Of a DNA stretch of 64,000 nucleotides, positions 16,059-23,789 are shown in pieces (position 1 is the stretch's first letter; every line of letters starts with the position of its first letter). The translations under genes and the position numbers were made by a program. The notes below the pieces were generated by a model that ran no database searches, was not told the DNA's origin, and saw nothing but the letters and a program-made list of their open reading frames with translations. This DNA is from Mycobacterium sp. ACS4331 (GTDB lineage: Bacteria > Actinomycetota > Actinomycetes > Mycobacteriales > Mycobacteriaceae). Location: NCBI RefSeq assembly GCF_001667265.1, contig NZ_LZHW01000060.1, positions 1 to 64,000 of the forward strand. The letters run 5' to 3'.

Positions 16059-17195
16059 TCAGCCCAGCGCGGCGGCACCGCTGATCGACGGCGTCTCGGT
16101 CAGCACCCGCGGTCCGTCGGCGCCGATCACCACGGCGTCACGCGTGAACACCGCGCCGAGGCCCTGCTCCCACACGTATCCGGTCAGCGCAAGCACCATG
16201 CCCTCCTCGAGGATGTCGGCCTCGGCCGTGGCCCGCAGGTGGGGCGAGACCACCGGAGGATCGAAGCCCAGCCCGAGTCCGTGCGCGACGGGCATCGCCG
16301 GGATCGGCTCGCCCGCCTGCTCGTAGGCGTCGAGCAGTGCACTGGCCGCCTCACCCGGTCGGCACGCGTCGAGCAGCCTGTCCCACAGGTCATCCCGCCG
16401 CCGGTACAGCGCGCGCACGGCGTCCGTCGGTTCACCGACGTACAGCGTGCGGGCCACCTCGCCGACATAACCGTCGGCGAGCACACCCGCCGACAGGGCC
16501 ACCAGGTCGCCCTCGCGCACCCTGCCGTCGCCCGAAACGCGGCGCCACGGATGCTCGGTGGAGGTCACCCATGCCGCATCCTGGGTGGCCGGGGTGCTCA
16601 CACCGCCGGCGGCCTCGGCTTCCAACAGGGCCGCGGCCAGCGCCTGTTCGGTGGTTCCCGGTGCCAGTTCGGCGGCGGCCTTGGCCAGACCCTCTTCGGC
16701 GACCCGCAACGCATGGCCCAGTGCGTCGATCTCCTCCGGCGTCTTGACCCGCCGCGCGGCCCGCATCGCCTGCTCACCATCGACGAGTTCGGCCTGCGGG
16801 AAAGCCATGGGCAACAGCTTGGCGAAAGTGGGTGTCAGCGCGTCTGTTCCGACGCGGCGCGCGGTGTCGGCGCCCCTGATGTTCTGCAGCACACCGATCA
16901 GCGTCATCGGGTTCCACGCCAGGCCGTACAGGTTCTCGTGCGGGATCTCCTCGGGGATGCCCTCGTCCCACGTGCTGTTCAGATGGATCTCACCGGTGGA
17001 GCGGACGAAGGTGCAGATCGGCCCGAAGGGCCGGGTTCCCACGACCCACAACTGCGGTGCCCCGGAGATGTAGCGGACGTTGGCCTGCCTGCCGAGCACC
17101 AGCACATCGAGGTCGTGGGCCTCCATCTGGGCCAGGGCGCGTGCCCGACGGCTGAAACGCAGTGCGCGGCCGTCGGCCTCGATCTCAATTCCCAC
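16059..17195 (-). CDS. M24 (creatinase/aminopeptidase-fold) protein lacking metal ligands
   Basis: A 378-residue protein with the creatinase N-terminal domain (about 1-140) and the pita-bread M24 fold (about 150-378). Compared with the five M24 metal ligands (D, D, H, E, E), only H305 (AHGLGLG) is kept. The other places read S235 (LVALSAGV), E246 (YVGEVART), T338 (LALTGY) and R352 (FTRDAV). It is therefore unlikely to be a metallopeptidase; it could act like creatinase, which needs no metal, or be a structural partner of the intact paralog encoded just upstream. GTG 17195 overlaps that gene by 11 bp. Confidence 0.75.
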   Translation of the reverse strand: MGIEIEADGRALRFSRRARALAQMEAHDLDVLVLGRQANVRYISGAPQLWVVGTRPFGPICTFVRSTGEIHLNSTWDEGIPEEIPHENLYGLAWNPMTLIGVLQNIRGADTARRVGTDALTPTFAKLLPMAFPQAELVDGEQAMRAARRVKTPEEIDALGHALRVAEEGLAKAAAELAPGTTEQALAAALLEAEAAGGVSTPATQDAAWVTSTEHPWRRVSGDGRVREGDLVALSAGVLADGYVGEVARTLYVGEPTDAVRALYRRRDDLWDRLLDACRPGEAASALLDAYEQAGEPIPAMPVAHGLGLGFDPPVVSPHLRATAEADILEEGMVLALTGYVWEQGLGAVFTRDAVVIGADGPRVLTETPSISGAAALG

Positions 17196-18456
17196 TGGTC
17201 ACCTCATAGGGGTCGTACGGATACGCGGTGAGTGGCATCCAGCCGCCCTCGGTGACCACGACGATCTCCTCGCCGCGATAGCCGCCGGTGCCGTCCTGCC
17301 ACACCACCGGTTCGAACACCAACAGCATGCCGACTGGGAAGACGAAGCTGTCGTCCCATTCCTGGCCGAGATCTGTTCCGATCATCGGCATCTCGGCCGC
17401 ACTGGTGCCGATGCCGTGGCCCAGGTAGAAGTGCGGGAGCCACGGCTTGCGGCCGCCCGCGGCCGCGGTGGCGGCACGGCCCAGGTCACCACAGGTCGCG
17501 CCGGCCCTGGTCACCGAAAGCACCGCGTCGACGATCGCGCGCCACTTGTCGAACTGTTCCTGCTGCGCCGGGGTCGGGTCCTGCCCGACGATCCAGGTGC
17601 GCCCGTGATCCGAGCAGTAACCGTGGTAGGCGATGGACACGTCGGTCCAGAGCACGTCGCCCTGGGCGACCTCGCGTTCGGTGGTCAGCAGCGGCAGGGC
17701 CAGGTCCCCGGTGGTGGTCCAGGCGCCCTCGGCCCGCGATGCGGGCATGACCTGCCAGATCGAGTCGAACATGTTGGTTGTGGCGCCGAGTTCGAATGCG
17801 CGGCGGACGAATTCAGCCGAGAGATCGATCTGGCGCACGCCCGGCACCAATGACTTCTGAATCTCCGCGACAGCCTGCTCGGTGATCTGGGTGGCGCGGC
17901 GAAGACAGGAGATCTGGTCCTTCGTCTTGACCAGTTTGGCCGCGCCCACCACGGGTGCGGCGTCCACTGGTGCACCACCGGGGAACAGCGCACCGCCGGC
18001 CCGGCGCATCGCCCCGGTCAACTCGTCGACCGCGATGGTCGCGCCGGCGCGCACCAGACCTGCCAGGACCTTCGCGAAATCCCCCACGCCCTCGTCGAAC
18101 TCGAGATACACCGGGCCGTGCAGGTGGTCGTCCGGCAGGCCGGACTCCATCGCCGCGCCCTCACGGAAGGGCAGGAAAAGATGGGGGTGCACGTCGTCGG
18201 CGAGGACGACCGCCACCGGGCGTTCGACGTGGGACAGTCCCGCGTCGGCGAGCGGCCAACTGATGCCGGTGGCGTACATGACGTTGCTGTTCCCGAGCAG
18301 CACCAGGGCGTCGACGCCCTGGTCGGCCATCGCGGCGTGCAGGCGTTCCCCGACATCGCGGCGCAACCGGGCGAAGTCGGGCTCGGTGGGGATGTCGAGC
18401 CACGTCAGGCCCGTACGGGCGATCTGCGTGACACCGCCGTGAGCGAATGTCGTCAC
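17185..18456 (-). CDS. M24 family metallohydrolase (Xaa-Pro peptidase-like)
   Basis: A 423-residue protein with a creatinase N-terminal domain and an M24 catalytic domain. All five metal ligands are present: D272 and D283 (WTDVSIAYHGYCSDHGRTW), H347 (YLGHGIGT), E382 (LVFEPVV) and E396 (RGEEIVVVT). The family contains aminopeptidase P and prolidase, but also non-peptidase members such as the DMSP lyase DddP, so a small-molecule C-N or C-S cleavage within a catabolic operon is as likely as peptide hydrolysis. GTG 18456 overlaps the amidohydrolase stop (GTGA). The degenerate paralog follows directly. Confidence 0.8.
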   Translation of the reverse strand: MTTFAHGGVTQIARTGLTWLDIPTEPDFARLRRDVGERLHAAMADQGVDALVLLGNSNVMYATGISWPLADAGLSHVERPVAVVLADDVHPHLFLPFREGAAMESGLPDDHLHGPVYLEFDEGVGDFAKVLAGLVRAGATIAVDELTGAMRRAGGALFPGGAPVDAAPVVGAAKLVKTKDQISCLRRATQITEQAVAEIQKSLVPGVRQIDLSAEFVRRAFELGATTNMFDSIWQVMPASRAEGAWTTTGDLALPLLTTEREVAQGDVLWTDVSIAYHGYCSDHGRTWIVGQDPTPAQQEQFDKWRAIVDAVLSVTRAGATCGDLGRAATAAAGGRKPWLPHFYLGHGIGTSAAEMPMIGTDLGQEWDDSFVFPVGMLLVFEPVVWQDGTGGYRGEEIVVVTEGGWMPLTAYPYDPYEVTSGN

Positions 18457-19625
18457 AGCAGCCCCAGGAACTTCTGGATGTTGGTTGACACGATCTTGGT
18501 CGCATCCTCGGGGCCGACCGCGTCCACCACCGTGGCCAGCGACTTTTCCGAGTATCCGAAGGTGCTCTCGTTGTGCGGGTAGTCACTGGACCACATCACG
18601 TTGTCGACGCCGATCTCGTCGATCAGCCGGAGTCCCAGCGGGTCGACCATGAACGACGCGCTCATGTGGTTGTCCCAGTAGTGCCGGACATCGTGCTGCA
18701 GTTGGTGGTTGAACATGTGCTGGTAGGAGGCCAGCATGTGTTCGGCATCCTGCAGTGCGGTTGGCACCCAGGCGATTCCACCCTCGAACCAGCCGATCTT
18801 GAGTTGCGGGTGTCGGTCCAGGATGCCGGAGAACACGTACTTTGCGAACTGCTCGCGGAACGAGTCGACGTTGACCATCATGCCGACGACGACGCTGTTG
18901 TTCTCACACGGCGTCTTCGGGGGCGTCTCGCCGATGTGGTGGCTGACGGGGATTCCCGACGCCTCGATCTCATCCCAGACCGCGTCCATCGAGGTGCTGC
19001 CGTAGTCGTAGATGTTGCCCTCGTCGTCCTTGCCCGGATTCAGGGGGAGCAGGAACGTCCGCAGGCCCAGCGACTTCAGCTCCTCGAGGGTGCTGCGCGC
19101 ACCCAACGGATCCCACCAGTTGATCAGCCCGACGCCGTAGAAGTGCCCATTGGACTCCTCCTGCAGGGCCGCGATGTGCTCGTTGTAGATTCGGAAGACC
19201 CGTTCCCGCAGTGCTTTGTCCGGGTAGTGGAACAGCGCGAGCACGGCATTGGGGAACGCCAGCTCCTTGTCGATGCCATCCTCTTTGAGTTCGCGGATGC
19301 GCGCGGCGATGTTGTTCGACGCCGCGCCCGCGAGATCGTCGTACTGCATGAGGACCCGGCCGAAATCCCCGCCGGTCCAGGCCTTGCCCTTCATGCCCAC
19401 CATGTAGGCGCCGTCCTCGTACCAGATCCGCGGCGCGGCGCCCTTGAGCTCCTCGGGAAAACGCTCGTAGAAGATGTCGTCGGCCACCGAGATGTGGTTG
19501 TCGGCCGAGAACACCTCGGTGCCCGCGGGCAGACCGCAGTCGCCGACGGCATGCCCGCGGCGGTTCTTCGGCGCGCCGAATCCGCCGGGTGGATACAGGG
19601 TGGCGGCACTGGATCGAGTGGACAT
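18453..19625 (-). CDS. Amidohydrolase-2 family protein
   Basis: A 390-residue metal-dependent hydrolase of the same family as the gene at 5419. The landmarks are the N-terminal FSADNHISVADD (N-H metal segment), VSHHIGETPP in mid barrel, FEGGIAWVPTALQDAEH, and the C-terminal WSSDYPHNEST that holds the last metal-binding aspartate region. It is the first gene of the minus-strand operon amidohydrolase-M24-M24-hydratase-CoA-transferase (19625 to 12631), each gene overlapping or nearly touching the next. The reaction is unknown; hydrolysis or decarboxylation of a ring-cleavage-type product is plausible. Confidence 0.8.
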   Translation of the reverse strand: MSTRSSAATLYPPGGFGAPKNRRGHAVGDCGLPAGTEVFSADNHISVADDIFYERFPEELKGAAPRIWYEDGAYMVGMKGKAWTGGDFGRVLMQYDDLAGAASNNIAARIRELKEDGIDKELAFPNAVLALFHYPDKALRERVFRIYNEHIAALQEESNGHFYGVGLINWWDPLGARSTLEELKSLGLRTFLLPLNPGKDDEGNIYDYGSTSMDAVWDEIEASGIPVSHHIGETPPKTPCENNSVVVGMMVNVDSFREQFAKYVFSGILDRHPQLKIGWFEGGIAWVPTALQDAEHMLASYQHMFNHQLQHDVRHYWDNHMSASFMVDPLGLRLIDEIGVDNVMWSSDYPHNESTFGYSEKSLATVVDAVGPEDATKIVSTNIQKFLGLL

Positions 19626-19855
19626 CGTTGACCTTCCGTCCTTCCGGTTGGCGTTCCGGACCTTCAGCTTGCCTGCGCGGGACTGCCACGCGGGCTGGTT
19701 TCACGAAGTGCGCCATCGGACCGCGGAGAGGCCGAATGCACTTTGCGAGCGCTGTACTCGCGCACTGGTAATGACATTATCAGTCGACGTCCGCGATGAA
19801 CAGAAATGTGCCGCATACCCAGTGCTTTTGGAGCGGATTTTCCTGCGGTAATAGG

Positions 19856-19883
19856 ATTCTCTTTAGTGGAGAATGCGTTCTCC
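19856..19883. promoter_or_regulatory. Composite GAGAAT-type operator (three half-sites)
   Basis: ATTCTC (19856-19861), seven bases, GAGAAT (19869-19874), three bases, TTCTCC (19878-19883). It combines the two half-site spacings seen singly elsewhere in the window. It lies between divergent operons and could serve both. Confidence 0.65.
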
Positions 19884-19996
19884 GACCGTTTCCAGCAACA
19901 CGTTGCTGACACCGCTGCCGCGACGCCCACCGCACCCCTGCGGTCGGGCAGTTCGCGATTCCCGGCGAACACGCTGGGGACTATCGGTCCCGAAAT

Positions 19997-20013
19997 GGAG
20001 AATGCTAGTCTCC
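19997..20013. promoter_or_regulatory. GAGAAT-type operator before the kinase/ACAD operon
   Basis: GGAGAATGCTAGTCTCC: GAGAA, five bases, GTCTC (one mismatch from TTCTC), with GGAGA/TCTCC outer arms. It ends 23 bp before the GTG at 20037. The operon behind it contains the TetR gene at 23175. Confidence 0.6.
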
Positions 20014-20036
20014 GGCGGGAGAGTGAGGGGTTCGCA

Positions 20037-21077
20037 GTGACACAGACTTCCGCCGGCATCGACGCCGACGCGCTCGGCAAGTGGCTCGACACCAATGACG
20101 CACCCGGCGCCGGTGAGCGTCCAGAACTCGAACTGTTGACCGGCGGGTCGCAGAACACGCTCTATCGGGTGGTCCGCGGCGAGCACCGGATGGTGCTGCG
20201 CATGCCGGGCGCCCGCGCCGACGACGCCCGGATCGACGGCCTGCTGCGTGAGATCCGACTGGTGCGCGCGCTCAAGGGCACCGATGTGCCGCACGCCGAA
20301 CTCGTCGCGGCCGACGACAGCGGATCGGTGCTGGGCGCCCCGTTCTACGTCATGGCCGAGATCGACGGCTGGAGCCCGATGAACGGTGGCTGGCAGCCAC
20401 CCTTCGACACCGATCTCGAGGCGCGGCGTGGCCTGGCGTTCCAGCTCGTCGAAGGCGCGGCCAAACTCGGCCGCGTCGACTGGCGCGCACAGGGCTTGGA
20501 GGGCTTCGGCCGGCCCGACGGGTTCCATGAGCGACAGGTCGACCGATGGCTGACCTTCCTGTCGGCCTACCAGGTGCGGGAGATGCCCGGCCTCGATGTC
20601 GCCGCGGAGTGGCTGCGCCGCAACCGACCCGGGCACTACACGCCCGGCATCATGCACGGCGACTACCAGTTCGCGAACGTCATGTACGCCCATGGTGGGC
20701 CCGCCCGGCTGGCCGCGATCGTCGACTGGGAGATGACCACGATCGGCGATCCCCTGCTGGATCTCGGCTGGGCGCTGCTGGGCTATGACGGCGAGGAGCC
20801 CGCCAGTGACGGCTTCTACCTCGATATGGCCGGTATGCCCACGCGCAGTGAGCTGTTGGAGCATTACGAGTCCATCAGCGGCCTGTCCACCGAGCACATC
20901 GGCTACTACCTGGTGCTGGCCAACTGGAAGCTGGGCATCATGCTCGAGAAGACCTACGCGGCGTCCCTGGCGCCCGACTCCAAGGTCGACCCCCGCGTAG
21001 CCGAGGCCATGGGACCAATGGTGCTGAAACTCATGACCACGGCCGCCGAGCTGGCCCGATCGTACGAAGGAGCCTGA
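20037..21077 (+). CDS. APH-fold phosphotransferase, ACAD10/11 kinase-domain type
   Basis: A 346-residue kinase-like protein. It has a nucleotide-binding N-lobe (LLTGGSQNTLYRVV; RMVLRMPG), the catalytic loop HGDYQFANVMY at 207-217, and the metal-binding DWEM at 230-233 followed by TTIGDPLLDLGW. This text is typical of the phosphotransferases that sit beside acyl-CoA dehydrogenases and form the N-terminal half of animal ACAD10/ACAD11. There the kinase phosphorylates a hydroxyacyl-CoA before elimination. GTG 20037 was chosen because GAGGGG lies six bases upstream and the family similarity begins there. An SDR gene follows after one base and an ACAD gene at 21862. Confidence 0.85.
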   Translation: MTQTSAGIDADALGKWLDTNDAPGAGERPELELLTGGSQNTLYRVVRGEHRMVLRMPGARADDARIDGLLREIRLVRALKGTDVPHAELVAADDSGSVLGAPFYVMAEIDGWSPMNGGWQPPFDTDLEARRGLAFQLVEGAAKLGRVDWRAQGLEGFGRPDGFHERQVDRWLTFLSAYQVREMPGLDVAAEWLRRNRPGHYTPGIMHGDYQFANVMYAHGGPARLAAIVDWEMTTIGDPLLDLGWALLGYDGEEPASDGFYLDMAGMPTRSELLEHYESISGLSTEHIGYYLVLANWKLGIMLEKTYAASLAPDSKVDPRVAEAMGPMVLKLMTTAAELARSYEGA

Positions 21078-21078
21078 C

Positions 21079-21837
21079 GTGGCAGTCCCCGAGCAGCTGT
21101 TCGACCTGACCGATCGCGTAGTGCTGATCACCGGAGGAAGCCGCGGCCTCGGCCGCGAGATGGCGTTCGCCGCAGCGCGCTGTGGCGCCGACGTCGTCAT
21201 CGCAAGCCGCAAGCTCGAGTCGTGCGAGGCCACCGCGGCCGAGATCGAGGCCGAAACCGGGCGCAGCGCATTTCCCTACGCGGTGCACGTCGGACGGTGG
21301 GATCAGCTCGACGGACTGGTCGAGGCCGCCTACGACCGGTTCGGCAGGGTCGATGTCCTGGTGAACAACGCGGGCATGTCCCCGGTGTACGACAAGCAGA
21401 GTGATGTCACCGAGAAGATGTTCGACGCCGTGGTCAACCTCAATCTCAAGGGCCCGTTCCGGCTTTCGGCCCTGGTCGGCGAACGCATGGTGGCCGACGG
21501 CGGCGGGGTGATCATCAACGTCAGCACACACGGGTCGCTGCGCCCGCACCCGTCGTTCATCCCCTACGCGGCGTCCAAAGCCGGTCTCAACGCCATGACC
21601 GAGGGGCTCGCGCATGCGTTCGGCCCGACGGTCCGGGTGAACACGCTGATGCCCGGGCCGTTCCTGACCGACATCAGCAAGGCGTGGAACTTCGGTGATG
21701 CCAACCCATTCGGGCACTTCGCCCTGCAGCGGGCGGGACAGCCCGCCGAGATCGTCGGCGCGGCACTGTTCCTGATGTCCGACGCCTCGAGTTACACCAC
21801 CGGATCGATCCTGCGCGCCGATGGCGGAATCCCGTGA
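21079..21837 (+). CDS. Short-chain dehydrogenase/reductase
   Basis: A 252-residue classical SDR starting at GTG 21079, one base after the kinase stop. The nucleotide motif is TGGSRGLGREMAFAAARCG with VVIASRK, which suggests NADP(H) from the Arg after the second strand. NNAGMSPVYD, a Ser region NVSTHGS and catalytic Y-A-A-S-K follow. Its place between a kinase and an acyl-CoA dehydrogenase suggests it reduces or oxidises a keto/hydroxy-acyl intermediate, for example making the hydroxyacyl-CoA that the kinase would phosphorylate. That role is inferred from context only. Confidence 0.8.
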   Translation: MAVPEQLFDLTDRVVLITGGSRGLGREMAFAAARCGADVVIASRKLESCEATAAEIEAETGRSAFPYAVHVGRWDQLDGLVEAAYDRFGRVDVLVNNAGMSPVYDKQSDVTEKMFDAVVNLNLKGPFRLSALVGERMVADGGGVIINVSTHGSLRPHPSFIPYAASKAGLNAMTEGLAHAFGPTVRVNTLMPGPFLTDISKAWNFGDANPFGHFALQRAGQPAEIVGAALFLMSDASSYTTGSILRADGGIP

Positions 21838-21861
21838 TCGGCACAACGAAAGGAAACTGAC

Positions 21862-23178
21862 ATGGCCTGGGACTTCTCCACCGAACCCGAATTCGAAGAG
21901 AAACTGGTCTGGATCCGCGAGTTCGTCCGCGACGAGGTCGAACCACTCGAGGTGCTGTTCCCCGGCTGCGAGTTCCTCCCCCTCGACGACGAGCGCCGTG
22001 CGATCGTCGACCCACTCAAGCAACAGGTCCGGGACCGCGGCCTGTGGGCCCCGCATCTGGGGCCAGAGCTCGGCGGGCAGGGGTTCGGCGCGGTCAAGCT
22101 GACACTGATCAACGAGATCCTCGGCCGCAGCAGCTGGGCGCCGATCGTGTTCGGCACGCAGGCCCCCGACACCGGCAACGCCGAGATCCTGGCGCGCTTC
22201 GGCACGCAGGAGCAGAAGGACAACTACCTCGAAGGTCTGTTGTCGGGCGAGATCTTCTCGTGCTTCTCGATGACCGAACCCCAGGGCGGATCTGACCCCC
22301 GCGTGTTCACCACCCGTGCCGTGCCGGCCGACGACGGCAGCGGCGACTGGGTGATCAAGGGGCGCAAGTACTTCTCGTCGAACGCGTCGGTCGCGTCGTT
22401 CTTCATCGTCGTGGCGATCACCGATCCGGACGTCCCGGTGCACCGCGGTGCGTCGACCTTCCTGATCCCGGCCGGCACACCCGGATTGAACATCGAGGCC
22501 ACCCACCACCTGGTGGGCTCGCTCCCCCATGAAGCCGGGCATTCGTTGATCCACTATGACGACGTGCGGGTGCCCGCGACCGCCATGCTCGGCGAGCCCG
22601 GCCACGGGTTCGAGATCCTGCAGGCCAGGCTGGCCGGCGGGCGCATCCACCACGCGATGCGGTCGATCGGCGTGGCCCAGCGCGCGCTGGACATGATGGC
22701 CCACCGCGCGAAAAGCCGTTTCACGCAGGGCAGTCCGTTGGCCGACAAACAACTGGTGCAGGCCTTCATCGCCGACTCCTATGCCGAACTGCTGCAGTTC
22801 CGGTTGACCGTGCTGCACGCCGCATGGTTGATCGACACCGCGGGAGAACACGCAGCCCGCAAGGAGATCGGCGTATGCAAGATCCTGGCGTCGCAGGTGC
22901 TCAAGTCGATCGGCATGCGCGCCATCCAGGTACACGGCGCCATGGGTCTGACCCAGCAGCTGCCGGTCACCAACGTGCTGCTCGGCGGTGTGGCGCTCGG
23001 CCTCGCCGACGGGCCCACCGAGGCGCACAAGGTCAATCTGGCCCGCATGCTGCTCAAGGGCTACGAGGCCGAGGATCCGGAATGGCCCAGCGAATTCAGC
23101 GAAGTGCGCATCGAGGCGGCCAGGGCGAAGTACGGCGACCGGGTCAAGAGCATCCCCTCGGTGCCCGCCGCGCCATGA
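21862..23178 (+). CDS. Acyl-CoA dehydrogenase, ACAD10/11-like
   Basis: A 438-residue flavoprotein with the ACAD fold. The FAD/substrate motifs are FSMTEPQGGSDP and KGRKYFSSNAS, and the C-terminal helical domain has GGRIHHAMRSIGVAQRALDM, IQVHGAMGLTQQLPV and LADGPTEAHKVNLAR. The G-R-I-H-H-A-M-R and L-A-D-G-P-x-E-x-H signatures are those of the ACAD10/11 branch rather than short-chain dehydrogenases; the Glu of D-G-P-T-E-A-H is at the usual late base position. With the kinase at 20037 it forms a split version of the animal fusion. An AAAGGAAAC precedes ATG 21862, and the gene overlaps the TetR gene by four bases. Confidence 0.85.
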   Translation: MAWDFSTEPEFEEKLVWIREFVRDEVEPLEVLFPGCEFLPLDDERRAIVDPLKQQVRDRGLWAPHLGPELGGQGFGAVKLTLINEILGRSSWAPIVFGTQAPDTGNAEILARFGTQEQKDNYLEGLLSGEIFSCFSMTEPQGGSDPRVFTTRAVPADDGSGDWVIKGRKYFSSNASVASFFIVVAITDPDVPVHRGASTFLIPAGTPGLNIEATHHLVGSLPHEAGHSLIHYDDVRVPATAMLGEPGHGFEILQARLAGGRIHHAMRSIGVAQRALDMMAHRAKSRFTQGSPLADKQLVQAFIADSYAELLQFRLTVLHAAWLIDTAGEHAARKEIGVCKILASQVLKSIGMRAIQVHGAMGLTQQLPVTNVLLGGVALGLADGPTEAHKVNLARMLLKGYEAEDPEWPSEFSEVRIEAARAKYGDRVKSIPSVPAAP

Positions 23179-23789
23179 GCACCCGCGTCGCGCGCGCGGT
23201 GGACCGCGCGCTGGACAGTCGGCACCGCGAGGCCACCGACGAGGTCGAACGGATCCTGGCCGCCGCGGTCACCGTGATGCAGCGGGTCGCCCCGGAACCG
23301 CCGCGCGTCAGCGACATCGTCGCCGAGGCCGGTGCGTCGAAGAAGGGTTTCTACCGCTACTTCGCGGGTAAGGACGAACTGCTGCTCGCGGTGATGGAAC
23401 GCGGCATCGGCATCGTGGCGTCCTACCTGGGGCATCAGATGGAGAAGGTCGAGGATCCCGCCGAGAAGGTCAGTCGGTGGGTCGCCGGTGCGCTGGCGCA
23501 GGTTTCGGATCCGCATCTGATCAGCATGAGTCGCGCGGTCGTCGAGCAGATGACCCAGACCTCCCCCGTCGACGGGATCATGGCCCCGATGCGGGACCTG
23601 CTGGTCGACCCCATCGCCCAACTGGGCAGCGCCGACCCCGACCGGGACGCCGAGGCCGTGTTCCAGCTGACCATCGCGACCATGCGGCGCTATGTGGGAT
23701 CCGGAACCCAACCCCAACCCGAGGACGTCACGCACCTGGTGCGATTCTGCCTGGGCGGCGTGACCGCAGACACGAAAGGTGCGCGATGA
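23175..23789 (+). CDS. TetR-family regulator inside the kinase/ACAD operon
   Basis: A 204-residue protein. The helix-turn-helix lies near 40-70 (PRVSDIVAEAGASKKGFYRYFAGKDELL). The C-terminal domain has VSRWVAGALAQVSDPHLISMSRAVVEQM, typical of mycobacterial TetR regulators of lipid catabolism. ATG 23175 overlaps the ACAD stop, and its own stop overlaps the next gene's ATG, so it is co-transcribed from the promoter with the GAGAAT element at 19997. The other three TetR genes in the window sit beside their own, different palindromes. This one is therefore the best local candidate to bind the GAGAAT elements. That is an inference. Confidence 0.85.
   Translation: MSTRVARAVDRALDSRHREATDEVERILAAAVTVMQRVAPEPPRVSDIVAEAGASKKGFYRYFAGKDELLLAVMERGIGIVASYLGHQMEKVEDPAEKVSRWVAGALAQVSDPHLISMSRAVVEQMTQTSPVDGIMAPMRDLLVDPIAQLGSADPDRDAEAVFQLTIATMRRYVGSGTQPQPEDVTHLVRFCLGGVTADTKGAR

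Larger units (their letters stand above)
19626..20036. promoter_or_regulatory. 411-bp divergent promoter region with two GAGAAT operator sites
   Basis: This non-coding region separates the amidohydrolase operon (minus) from the kinase operon (plus). It holds a composite site at 19856-19883: ATTCTC, seven bases, GAGAAT, three bases, TTCTCC. A second site, GGAGAATGCTAGTCTCC, lies at 19997-20013, 24 bp before GTG 20037. TAATG-A-CATTA at 19769-19779 is a separate small palindrome on the amidohydrolase side. A frame open from 19806 into the kinase gene has no family resemblance before 20037, so I read it as non-coding. Confidence 0.65.

Noticed and set aside
15486..17231. 581-residue plus-strand frame opposite the hydratase and M24 genes
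   Set aside because: It is a shadow frame, with low-complexity Arg/His/Gly text and no motif.
19806..20036. 77-residue N-terminal extension of the APH-fold kinase
   Set aside because: It contains two operator sites and has no resemblance to the kinase family; GTG 20037 has GAGGGG six bases upstream.
21031..23028. 665-residue open frame on the minus strand opposite the SDR and ACAD genes
   Set aside because: It is antisense to genes with catalytic motifs in the same operon; no independent ribosome site or domain.
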